Program-made: the position numbers and the translations under genes
The notes under the pieces: model-generated
What the model was told of the DNA's origin: nothing
The model's database searches: none
Seen by the model: the letters and a program-made list of their open reading frames with translations, nothing else
Origin: Arthrinium phaeospermum
Taxonomy: Eukaryota > Ascomycota > Sordariomycetes > Amphisphaeriales > Apiosporaceae
Direction: 5' to 3'
NCBI GenBank assembly: GCA_006503535.1
Contig: QYRS01000002.1
Location: 1,612,001 to 1,676,000, forward strand
Length of the DNA stretch: 64,000 nt
Shown: positions 1 through 10,462 of the stretch, one piece after another
How the letters are laid out: each line of letters begins with the position of its first letter
Numbering within the stretch: the first letter of the stretch is position 1

Positions 1-1
1 G

Positions 2-943
2 GAGGAGTTGCGTCATGGCTTGCACTTGCCGAATTTTCATGACCGTGGCCTCAACAAGGCGTGGCCCTTATTTCAGGGGCTTCCCAATCGGGTTGCGTCT
101 TCTATCAGATGCGACTGTTGCCGTTTGTGTATCAGCGTCGTGGGGTACTCTTCCAAGATCGACTCGCAAGTCGTATGTCTCGCTTGTCACAAATACCTGC
201 TGCGAAATTCCCGATTACCGGAGCCGTCCGAGGTGCGACGTCGGCGTGCCATGGGTCTTACCAACGACCACGCTCGCGTTGTCGTCCCTACGGAGAGCAG
301 GCAATGTATGGCATGTTCGAGCAGCAAGTCTCGGCATTGGTTCTACGTCAACGAGTATCTCGACGATGATAGGATGATATGCGCCTCATGTCAAACCTCG
401 TTCGTCAGAAGCCTCACGTACCCACGCTTCGTGCACTTTGAGTTTCCTAATGTTTCCACGCCACCTTGCATGGCCTGTGGCTCCGTCGGCTATCGAAACT
501 GGCACCAGAGCAAACCCGGGGAACCGGGTGATCGACTGTTATGTTACGAGTGTTACTGTTTCGAACAGTCATTCCGGTATCCCGAATCGTCTCCCCACAG
601 ATTCGTCCTGGGGCGTGAACCTACGGACCGCGAATGGCGTCGATTTCTCGACGATAAGGAGTTGAAGTCGGTATCTTGCCACGACGCCTTCTTAATCATC
701 CGCCCACTGGAGTATGCTACCCGATCTTGCCATGTATGTGGCTTACGGGGCTTTATGAACTGGAATCATATCCCCTCCGTCAACGGAAACGCTTGTTATA
801 TCTGTTCGTTTTGTTATCGGGAACGGGACTCTATGGCGTCGCGTGGCTTCACTTCGATCTACCAGCAGCTTGCTAGACGATACAACGCATACACGGCGCT
901 CTTCAGGGCCCTGCCCAAGTCAAGTCGCCCGACCATGGAATAG
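2..943 (+). CDS. GATA-like zinc-module array protein, C-terminal part (5' end outside window)
   Basis: The open frame runs in from the left edge with no start codon, so this is the last 313 codons of a longer gene. Four CxxC...CxxC modules follow each other, about residues 34-60, 99-130, 154-181 and 242-270; the third (CMACGSVGYRNW...LLCYEC) resembles a GATA finger in spacing (C-X2-C-X~20-C-X2-C) and in its central Trp. The first codons (LRHGLHLPNF) align with LRSGLPLPDL in the complete minus-strand paralogue and LRAGLPLPDF in the decayed third copy, so the missing part is probably the same N-terminal domain. The family is not one I recognise. Zinc binding is inferred from the cysteine pairs; DNA, RNA or protein binding are all possible. 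Confidence 0.75.
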   Translation, partial: EELRHGLHLPNFHDRGLNKAWPLFQGLPNRVASSIRCDCCRLCISVVGYSSKIDSQVVCLACHKYLLRNSRLPEPSEVRRRRAMGLTNDHARVVVPTESRQCMACSSSKSRHWFYVNEYLDDDRMICASCQTSFVRSLTYPRFVHFEFPNVSTPPCMACGSVGYRNWHQSKPGEPGDRLLCYECYCFEQSFRYPESSPHRFVLGREPTDREWRRFLDDKELKSVSCHDAFLIIRPLEYATRSCHVCGLRGFMNWNHIPSVNGNACYICSFCYRERDSMASRGFTSIYQQLARRYNAYTALFRALPKSSRPTME

Positions 944-1080
944 TATCGCGTTACGTGGTTACACGATAAGCTATAGGGGACTAGGGTACAGGGTATTAAT
1001 AGATTCGGGTTAGAGCTAGACATAACATCGATAATTATTTCTATCAGAGACCAAAAGTCCCAAGGTACAAAGTGCGGCTC

Positions 1081-3673
1081 CTAGGCCATCGTCTGTTTCC
1101 CATTACCCTTGGAGGCGGTACGGCTTCTCTTCCTGTTCCCTAGCGGCGCCACCGTCAGCTCTAAATGTGTCGTAGCAAGCCTCTCGTCACGCAGGTATAT
1201 GTTCCATTCCTTTGTCCCCGCAGCACCCCCGTGTTGTTTCGTATAGCTTTGCGCCCAAGATGCACAAGAGGCGCACAATAGACGATCCTCGTGGCCATCT
1301 ACTAGGAGTCGTATATGAACTGAGTTGGGTTCAATTCCCAACAGCGCTAGTGGTCTTCGGTTTTTGACCTCTTTTGCATCTGTGTGCACCCATCCTGTGT
1401 GCTCGTCTCCTCCTACGCCGCATTTGAAACACCGTCTTTCGTAAAACGGCACCTCCCTCCTCGCGATACTTTGCGGGCCTTCCTCTTCGTCTATCAAGTA
1501 CCGCGGCCGTCGCATCTTGGGATCTTTCTTAAATGCAGACAAATCCCTCTTGTACCGTTCTTTCAACTTGATATTCCACTCGGCTTCTGAGAAGCCCTTC
1601 TTCTGTTTCTTGTACATAAAGCAACACCTGTCGCATACCCTATGTTCTCCTTCGCCGATCCATCCTCCTGCCACGCCGGAATGGAAGAGGAGTCCCCAAA
1701 TGTGGCAAAGGGGGCATGGGCCGCTGAGTTGCTCACTCGTTAATCGTATTTGAACGATAACCATCTCGTCGGGCTCTGGTGTCCGTAGCTCCTTTGTACT
1801 CCGAAAGTCGTCCCACTCTTCAGCGGTGGCATGCCGCTTGAGTGATGTGAGGGAGAAACGGTCGAAGGTGTAACACTCGGCGCAGAGCAGGGGCTTGTCT
1901 GAGCTCTCTCGATACCAGTTCCGATATCCCGTCATTCCGCAAGAATTGCATGGTGGCGTGTCGATATTGGGGTAGCTGAAATATATCCATCGCGGATAGT
2001 TCAATGTTTCCATCATCGCATCTTGACACGGCCTGCAAATGACGCGATTCTCGTTCTTAGTCTCGTCTGTAAATCTCCACAGTTTGTTGGGTTTCCCCTC
2101 CTCCCTGACGTGGAGACATATAAAGCACCTCCAATCCCCTAACGGCACGTGAATCGGATGTTGGCTCTCGAGCAGAGAAATTCGGTCATCTGGCGCCAGC
2201 TGTCCCAAGTATCGTATAAACGCGCAGCATGTGCCGCATACGTAACGGTCGGGCTCTTCTGGGTGGGCAACTAGGGCGCTCTCAGCTAGGCAGGTATCGC
2301 AATGCCGCTTTGCTGTAGTGGTTTCTAAGTCGTTATTGCTGTGGCCACAGGAAAACCACCAGCTCTTCTCTGTACTCTGCTCTCTGAGGTCGGGAAGCGG
2401 GAGACCGCTGCGCAGCCTTGACTGGAAGTCGATGATGTGTGGCCTGGGATCGAATCTCGACAAACTCCACGGCGTCTCGTCCATCTTGCCCAGGGCGAGG
2501 AAGAGTGTCACCAACCCGTCAACGAAGCCCATGAATGTAACGTCGTCGTCCTTGGCTCCCTCTGTTGTCGGCGACGCTCTGGAGGAATTCGCCACAATAT
2601 TGATCGTTCGAAAGTTGAGGACGTTACCGTCCTGGCATGCCATCACGCCGTGTTTGAGGGAACGTTCCACTGCCGATTTATTCATGTTCGAGCGTCTTAC
2701 TTGCTCCCGGATCACATGAGCACTCCCCCCCGCGGCGGTACTGTAGCCGTTGTGTACCGATAGTGTATGTGCGTCCCCAGGCCCGTAACCGTCCGTGTAG
2801 GTCTGGATGCAGTACTTGTGGGTGTCTGCGAATTGGGTGCGGGTCCATGTACCTTCTGGCATAGACGCGATTACATCGATATAGTTGAACCAAACAGAAG
2901 AGGCCATTGGTATATGTGGCAGGTCGAGCAGGTCTATCGGCTGTAGATCTTGTCTACCGAGGATCTGCTGGGTCTTCCTCGGCATCGACTCGAATATTCG
3001 GTTGCAGTACGCATATGTGTTTCGATCTTCGCCCCTTATAATATATACGAGGGAGGCGGTGTTCAGGATTCGGTCGTTTGGGCCCTGTTTCAATACTACC
3101 TCAAATTCTTCGTCACTGTGGCGATGGACGTAGGCGAAGATGCGGCCGACCAATTCGGACGCTAGGCTTCGGAACCGCCCAACGTCCGGGTCCCCATCCG
3201 CTACCGGATATGCCTCGTCGAAGTCCTGTAGGCACTGCTGGGCGGTGTGTCCCCACGCAGTTACCTTCTTGTTGGGTATCGCTGGGACATGGCTCGTATT
3301 GTCGCCGGCATCCGTGATGGGGAGGGCCTGCGCGACTTCTTGTGTGCGCCGGGGCGTGGGGAGCCCTGTCGTTGGTGGTTTGGCCAGAGGAAACGACAAT
3401 GTGGCTTGCTTGAGCGTCTGCCGTTCTCGTCAGCATGGCACGTTACGTAGTCGTCTGGCGTAGCTAGGTGGAGTCCTCGCTTACCTCGTGTTTGGGGCCG
3501 ACCGATCTCCCCTTCCTTTTCCCAGCGGCCTTGCGGCGAGGTGCCGGCCTGTCCTCGGACGAGCTGGAGCTCTCGTTGCTTTGGTGGACGGTGGAGCGTG
3601 TACTGTGTGGAAGGTTAGTGCTGTCAATCTAGCACATAATAGGGCCATACCTTTGACGTTTCCTTTTCCCCAT
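1081..3673 (-). CDS. GATA-like zinc-module array protein, complete copy
   Basis: Three exons: 3673-3651 (MGKRKRQ and a split Ser codon), 3602-3485 and 3417-1081, with introns 3650-3603 and 3484-3418, both GT-AG and in phase, giving about 825 aa. The N terminus is basic (MGKRKR; later KAAGKRKGR), a likely nuclear signal. Residues ~90-320 form a domain shared with the decayed copy at 4.7-6.9 kb (SMPRKTQQILG; NFRTINIVANSSR). Five cysteine modules follow at about 420-444, 478-511, 537-562, 615-645 and 710-765; CNSCGMTGYRNW...LLCAEC is GATA-like. The tail is basic (GNRKRSRTASKGNGK). The tiny first exon ending AG|T is shared with the decayed copy, which supports this start. A nuclear, nucleic-acid-linked role is an inference; no function is known to me. 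Confidence 0.8.
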
Positions 3674-3889
3674 AGTAGCGACGGATTACTCGAAAGCGAT
3701 TATATTACTTATGCCAGAACCGCTCCAGTATCGCTCCAGTATTGCTCCAGCATAGCAGACGAAGCGCGATGTGTAGTTGGTCGTGTGAGAGACAGAGTGT
3801 ATGGCAGCGATGAGCCCATGGAAACGTGTGCCGCCGAGAGTCCTTCCTATCTGCTGCCTGTTTTGTTGATAGCGAGGGCCATAATTCGA

Positions 3890-4475
3890 CTTGGGGTGGA
3901 AGCCGCGGTGTTATCAGGCCCGATAACGTGCTTACTGGTCCTTATTGTGGTGGTGTTGGGCGTAGGTATCAGCTGATATATACGTGGAAGCCGCGGTGTG
4001 ACTAGGCATAGTAATATGTTTGATGGTCCCTAGTGCAAATCGTTGTGGAAAGGGCAGGACCAGACCGATGCGGTTGACTTTGGAGGTACGGTTGGTTGGA
4101 CCAGGTGTAGGATTTTAGATATTGTTGTCGCCGCCTGGGCTGCGCCTGCCTGCGCGAGTGTGATATATATATAAATATGGTTGGTTGGACTAGGTGCGGG
4201 GTTCTGGATGCTGATATGGTCGATCAAACCGTTATAGAAAGGGCGGGAGCAGACCGGTGTGGTTGACTGTGGATGTATGGTTGGTTAGACCAGGTGTAGG
4301 ATCTTGCACAGGTGTTGATATCGTCGACTGGGCTGCGCCTGCCTACGCAAGCGCCATATATATAAAATATGGTTGGTTGGAGCAGGTGGGGTTCTGAATG
4401 CTGGTATGGTCGATCAAACCGTTGTAGAAAGGGCGGGAGTAGACCGGCGTAGTTGACTGTGGAGGTATAGTTGGC
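3890..4475. repeat. Degenerate tandem repeats between the divergent paralogues
   Basis: Two repeat types are visible. A unit of about 190 bp occurs at 4042-4230 and 4231-4420 with a third partial copy to about 4475; each copy starts with GTTGTGGAAAGGGC or a variant and carries GGTTGGTTGGAC, TGGGCTGCGCCTGCCT and a TATATATA tract. Just upstream, an 88-bp unit beginning GTGGAAGCCGCGGTG occurs at 3896 and 3984. Copies differ mostly by transitions. The repeats fill most of the shared upstream region of the minus gene (start 3673) and the decayed plus copy (start 4728), so they may carry promoter elements. Confidence 0.8.
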
Positions 4476-4727
4476 TCCTCTAACTCTTGAAGGTATCGCG
4501 AAATACCATTACATCTCGCCAAACATCTCGCCAAACATCTCGTCCCCATTATCGCCACCCCACCACCATTGGCCCTCCTTTTCCTGAGGTCCCTTTCTAC
4601 TCTCCCATTTTTGCTTATTACGCTACCCCTTATGGCGTTTGATTTCATCTGATCGAATCTTTGCATTTGCTAGTCGAACGCGTCGCGTGTTGTACTGTCG
4701 TCCCGCTCTTTCCTTTCACAAGGCGTG

Positions 4728-6879
4728 ATGACCTCCAAACGCAAGCGTCGCAGGTAGGCATTCTCGATATTTGTATTACCGTGTTTTCGTATTTCGCCCG
4801 GTAACACCTGTTCACAGTGCCGTCGCCGCAGCCGCCAAGATTTCCGTGCTGTATAAGGAACTGGAACATGGAGGCGACGTCAACAACGATCCGCCTATCG
4901 ATGTACCATCCGAATCTCCGTCCGGTGATGACGGTTTTACATTGGACAGAGATGCCGTGGAGCCCTTGCATCACAAGCAGTTGCCCGTCGTATGTCGAAC
5001 GGTCCGTTGCCGCTTGTACTGTTTCGCTAACTCCTCTGGGCAGCCCAAGAATTTGAAGCAGATAACGCTCCCTTTCAAACCAATCCAACGGCTTGTGGCC
5101 GTTGATACACCTGCTCCTGCCGACGTTGCTCGACCTCGTCCCACTCACAATCGCAGCGACGGGCATGATGCTGACGACGAGGGCGACGATGACGACGACG
5201 TGATCCTCGCCCCGGCCACATCCCGTCGCAGAATCGGTCGCCGCCCCGTCATGCTTGACTCCGACCTTGAGGATGGTGAGGACGACGACGACGTCGACGG
5301 CGTGACCCTTGCCCCGGCCACATCCAGTCGCAAATTCCGTCGCCGCGCCGTCGTACTTGACTCTACCCCGGTGCAGCCCATCTACAGCGACAAGCTCTCT
5401 TATGCGGTTAACGGGCCGCTCCCTCCTCTTGGCACGAGATCAGCCGATTCTCTCGTTATGAGTCGCGACGCAAACGCCGCGCTATCTGATGTACGTATCG
5501 CTCCGCAGGATGGGTGTTATTCCTTGTAGCTAACTTGTTTGTGTATCGCAGTCGTCCTCCGTCTCTGTACCGCCGGCGTTGCGTTCCCGGTTGCAGGCTC
5601 TTATGGAATCGGACAACGATGTCCCAGTCTCCAAAAGGAGCAGACCGGGACAGGGCTCCCCTGCTAGTCCCAATCCGGAACCAGACCACGTCACTCCCAA
5701 CACCAGCAGCCCCTATCTATTCAACTATGTCGATAGACTTGGTCTACGTTATCGTAAGGCAGCCTCGACGTCTGATTTTGTTACTGCGGAGCAGTGCATC
5801 GACCATATCAATACTACCCATCCTGTCCCAGACAACGACGGCAACCTGGCTCGCTTCCAGAGTACCATGGCGGAGCTCATACGGCGTCTTTTCTCGCTGG
5901 CTCGGGACCCCGACAGCAAGGCTCTCGACGCTCTCCCTTTTGCTCCACCCCAGAAACGCATTTACCCTGTCTCTGTCCTGCGCTACATGCGTCATCCCGA
6001 TCGAGACCCAGTTACCTATGCCGAGCGGGTATTGTCATCTATGCCTCGGAAGGTTCAACAGGTACTCGGAAAGTTGGATGCTCTTCTGCCCCAGGACCTT
6101 CTTGGCCTTCCCTTGATCCCACCTGGTGGCTTTCTGTGGATGAACTATATTGACGCCGTGGTGTCTCTGCCTCGCGGATCATCGTCCATTTCCGTATACG
6201 GAGGGTCCAATTGCACGGCCGCCGGTGGCCATGCCGCAGTCCAGCGCCATATCTACGAAGCTACCTGCTCCGACCCCCGCAAATTCCCAATCGACATACC
6301 GACTTTACGCGCGAGCCTGATAGGGCCATGAATTTCAGGTTGGTGAACGTTGTGGCCAACTCGTCGAGAAATTCCCACAACAAGGCCGGCGGCCTTGGGG
6401 ACGACACCGAGTTTATCAACATTGTCGAGGCCTTGGTTAACCTTTTCCTGGGTCTTACTCTACACTTAGAGGAAAGTGCGTGTCATCCTAAATACGTACA
6501 GGATCATCAAGTGGCGCTGCGGGCTGGTCTACCCCTCCCAGACTTCCAGCAACAATCACTCAACCAAACGTGGTCGATCGCGCAAGGCCTCCTCCATACC
6601 TCAAACGACGGAGCCCGTGCCTGTCATCACTGCTCGAGCAAGGCGCTTGAGTACATCTTGCGGGAACATCCCTACTTGTCCGGTACCTGGGCCTGTACCA
6701 ATTGCTACGCCTTTTACATCAAGCACCGCAGGCTTCCCTTCCCGTCTGAACTGGCGCATCGAAAGCGGATGCAGGGTCGCTCGTCACGATAACCGGTTTA
6801 GCCGGGTAACAACGACAGCGTCTGTCGCCTCTGTGGCTTTAGTTCCGACGCCGCTCTTATTTTAAAGATGATGTCTTAG
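4728..6879 (+). pseudogene. Decayed third copy of the GATA-like zinc-module family
   Basis: The start is MTSKRKRRS, with exon 1 at 4728-4753, intron 4754-4817 and the same AG|T split Ser codon as the complete copy. Further introns at 4990-5043 (54 nt) and 5491-5551 fit GT...CTAAC...AG. An Asp-rich stretch with two copies of a (V/T)LAPATSxRK/R-type motif lies at 5155-5350. The shared domain follows (SSMPRKVQQVLGKL; NFRLVNVVANSS), but the frame changes between about 6250 and 6310 with no usable intron. After the first module (CHHCSSKALEYI...CTNC) in-frame stops come at 6790 (TAA) and 6799 (TAG); the frame then still encodes CRLCGFSSDAA before ending at 6877. At least three modules present in the complete copy are missing. 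The stops fit CAA/CAG changed by C-to-T. Confidence 0.75.
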
Positions 6880-8049
6880 TCGTAACACATCCCAGGAGAA
6901 CGACCCTGACGGTATTGCTTATTGGGGGCGGTTTTCGTCGTGATGGATTTGGGCCAGATTGCTTCTTTCTGTGGTGGGTTTCATGTACAATGTCAATCTT
7001 GAAATGTATGGGCGGCCGTCGTCAGTTCGGAGCTTATAGTCACATAGCTTGTTGACGTTTTATATTACTGTAACAATAGGCCTGTGATGGGCGGGCGGTG
7101 GTTGTTAGCTCAGGAGCTGCGATTAATACAGTATTCTCTGTACTACACACGTCAAACTTTCCAGTCTGGTTGTATGAATATACCTACGCAGCGGCGGCGG
7201 TTGCGAGCCCCAGCGTGGATATGGTGCAGCTCGCTCCTCCTCCGTCGCCGTACACCCCACGCCGGCCTGACCCTCGACATACGCCCAAAATAAGCGCCTG
7301 ACTGCTTTTCTGTAGTATGAGCTGCGTAGCGCCTGCATACCTGCCCATCGGGTAGTACCCTCTCGCCGAGTCGCTCCTTCCGACTAGAGGGGAAAATGAA
7401 ACCAACGCCAAACCACTAGGTACGTACCTAGGGAGCGCTGGCTGCACTGAACGTTGGGTACCTACCTAATCACCAACGGTCATCAACCCTCGATGGTAAC
7501 TTCTGCAACTTTTAATTTCCCGTGAAAGAGGGGGCAGCATCGGTTTCCGGGGCATCAGCAGCGGCCGTAGCCGCATAAACCGAACCGGGAACACCAGCGA
7601 GCCAGTCACGCCGCCCCCGTTTCGTCTGCAGATGCTACGGCTGGCACTCGTCGGTGCGGCCCGTAGATAGTTCCGGCACTTACGAGTTCTTCGTCTCAGA
7701 ATTGATATTTGCGATCTCGTGTGGCAGCTCCCTCTCACGTGTTTAATTCCCAGGCCGGTAGGGTAGCCACTTTAACGTGCGGCGAAACCTCCCTCTTCGC
7801 TGGTCCAGATGCGCAGTTCCCGTGGCTGTTTGAGCAATTTTCAAGGTTTAACACCTGTGATCCAACTTCCGTTAAACCTTACCGCGTATCGCTTCGGAGA
7901 TACACATGGTAAAGATAGCATAAAATGGTCTGACATTCCTAATCCTAATGTATTTTCTCCTTATACCCATATACGTAAAACTACCCACATTAAAACTACC
8001 ATTCTTCCCTGTTGCATTTCATCACACATCAGCAAACATCGTAGCCAAT
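6880..8049. other. Intergenic, no supported gene
   Basis: Only short overlapping frames occur on both strands and none has a recognisable motif. Tracts such as GTACGTACCTAGG near 7420 are present, but no repeat unit or terminal repeats could be defined. An in-frame ATG at 7948 would extend the next gene by 34 codons. Confidence 0.5.
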
Positions 8050-8721
8050 ATGCAGCCGCGCTCGTCCCCCCCAAGCAGCCCCCCCTCGTACGAAGACTCG
8101 TGCTATTCCGCGTCTCTCCCAACGCCCCCTGCCACCGCCGGTGCCTTCTACCATGAGCACCCCGGCGGCCTGTCTATCAAGATGGGGTTTGGTCCGTCCC
8201 CGAGCGAGCCGATTGAGAGCCAAGCCTGGTATGGGGTGCTCTACGTCAAGTGCGGCAACGTTCCTGAGATGATGAAGCAGGGGCTGTTCGTGGGCCCGGA
8301 GAACGTCTCCCACGAGGACGGCTACTTTGAGATTGCAGAAACCCCGGCGGTCGAAGGTCGATGGCCATACGCCCGCCACTACTTTCTCCGGGACCTGCAA
8401 GAGCCACGCCGGTGGGTTGCTCATCTGGTGTTCCTGGCTGGCGACATCCGGACCCTCGCCGCCATGCATCCCTGCCAACTTTCCCCCAAGTGCGTTATTG
8501 CCGCTACCGCGTGGGCCTTAGAGGGGCAGCCGATCTACCGTTTCGACCGTCGCTACCCCAACGTCGCCATTAACGCCATCTATAGCATCCCGCTCAAGGG
8601 CCTGTGGCCGTGGCCAAAGGCTACCGACGCGACAGACAAGGCCGATCAGAAGGCGCCACATGCACCAGCAGATAGCCCAGGGAAGTCCTGTTCCCCTCAA
8701 ACTAAACCTTCCCAGCAGTAG
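8050..8721 (+). CDS. Hypothetical protein, 223 aa
   Basis: This is a single-exon frame. I chose the ATG at 8050 (CCAATATGC) because the extra residues from an upstream in-frame ATG at 7948 look like untranslated leader. The first ~35 residues are Ser/Pro-rich (SSPPSSPPSYEDS). A compact middle part rich in Trp, Tyr and Gly (WYGVLYVKCGNVPEMMKQGLF; RWPYARHYFLRD) suggests a folded domain of about 150 residues, and the tail is Lys/Ala/Pro-rich and probably disordered. There is no signal peptide, membrane segment or motif I can name. High GC at third codon positions supports real coding. It stands alone between two long intergenic spaces. Confidence 0.65.
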   Translation: MQPRSSPPSSPPSYEDSCYSASLPTPPATAGAFYHEHPGGLSIKMGFGPSPSEPIESQAWYGVLYVKCGNVPEMMKQGLFVGPENVSHEDGYFEIAETPAVEGRWPYARHYFLRDLQEPRRWVAHLVFLAGDIRTLAAMHPCQLSPKCVIAATAWALEGQPIYRFDRRYPNVAINAIYSIPLKGLWPWPKATDATDKADQKAPHAPADSPGKSCSPQTKPSQQ

Positions 8722-10462
8722 TTGCCGGTCGGCTACCAACGGTGACTCGCGTCTCTCTTACCCTTGTTGTTTCAGGAGCCGGTACCGATCCAATACTTGG
8801 TTGTTGGAATGCTTGCAAGAGCTTCGAAGGTATTGGGTATACAGGTACAATACCTTCTTTTTGAGTTTATATTTTAAGGTAACCTTCTCTTCACAAGTCT
8901 TGTGTCTCTGCCCGAAAGCCTTGGTATAAATCGAGAGAGAAGAAAGGAAAAGAAAAAGGAAACAAAATGAAAAAAGGATAAAAAGAAGTTCATCTATAAA
9001 ATCATAGTGTTACGTTAGAATAGGTGACATATTGATACGACGTGCCCTAATAAACGTCATAATATCAAAATTTTCAGAATAATGACAAATGAATCAACAA
9101 ATTACAATTTCATCGCCAATTCCCATGGAGAGCACCAAGGCCCTCCATCTAGCGTTACATGGCCCTCAATGTTGCACCAGAAGTCATGTCATATACTTGA
9201 GAGACTACAGAGTCTACATCAGTTTTCTCGGACAACGAACCCTAACGCTGCTGGACCAGGCTTCCCCAGTGAGCTGAAAGGGGCCGCTCGTCCCGAAAAA
9301 AAGGTTTCCGAGAAGGTTTTGGGGGAGGCCTCAGAAGGCTTCCAGGGAGACCATCTCTCTGTATCGTGAAGTTGTGGCTAAAGGGGGGACATTGGAGTGG
9401 ATCACAAGTCGTCGTCGTCAGCTTGGAAACTATGACACATGTCCCATAGCCTCTATTGGTTATCTTGGTCGTTATGCATACTTGTTGTGTAGGCACAAAG
9501 AAGACGTGGCGGGCCGAGCCTATTTGTTGTCTATTTGTATTTTAGCCCCAGGCCTGCTTCGCCAATATATTGAACTCTGAATCTAGTATCGATAGTCGCT
9601 AGTCAAGATGGCTTGCGGAATTCCGTTAGAGCACCCGTATAGGGCCCAACGGTGAGGTTGGATTAAGCTGCATATGGTGATGTTTTGACAAGCCTTTGCT
9701 GATTGGATGAAGTGATGCCAAGCATGCCAGACTCGGCTTAGTCACTTAATGACATATTGCTTACTACTAGGTATGTACAAGGTGGAATGATCGTAACTTG
9801 CCGTTCAGCCCGTGCAACATAAACGGCTGATAGTTCTCCCTCGTCCTGGTTGGCTTGGTGATCTACATGGATTGAACAAGGGCCAGCCATGCATGTTACC
9901 GAGTATCCAAGCAGCATTGTCAATAGTGTTGCAGCCGGTCCTCAACAGGCTCCGCAGCGGCATGTTCCAGAAAACACGTGCATAATTGGTGATGCAGTGT
10001 GGTTGGTAAACATTCTTCCAGGGGCTTGCTATGCATCGTACTACCCGGAAGGACGGTCTCATGGCCCGACTCGCTCGTGCCTCTGAGCCTCTTATATGCC
10101 GCAATTGTGGATATCTTCGGTCCACTTGCGGATACGAGTTGCAAAAGACGTGGGGCCAAGTTACCTCCATGCTTCTACTGCCGACATATGAAACAAAGAA
10201 GGTGGTGCCGAGGTAAAAACTCGCGATCCAGCGTTGCATCAAGCGAAAATTTCCCGATGTTCATCCCAACATAGCCACGAGACGTCGAGAACTCGAGGCC
10301 CCTTATGTAAGTTCAGCCGTGCTCGGGACCGGCTCGGCTCGGAATGAAGGATAAAACTCTGACTGGCGGCCCAACATTGAAACAAGCTTTTCCAATACCA
10401 TCATCTCCCTCCTAGGCTCCTATCGCATACAGTAGCCCGCTCTGTTTAAAGTTCGTCCGAAG
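8722..10462. other. Intergenic, 1.7 kb, no supported gene
   Basis: The region contains an AG/AT-rich tract near 8935-9000 and short frames without protein-like features; a 95-codon frame at 9082-9369 has no recognisable domain. The last ~100 bp form the promoter/5' UTR of the esterase gene. Confidence 0.5.

Noticed and set aside
3488..3976. 162-codon plus frame over the 5' end of the minus-strand zinc-module gene
   Set aside because: Antisense to exons 1 and 2 of a gene whose spliced start matches its paralogue.
9082..9369. 95-codon frame
   Set aside because: Ends in a Gly/Lys/Ser stretch, no signal peptide or motif, no neighbour context.
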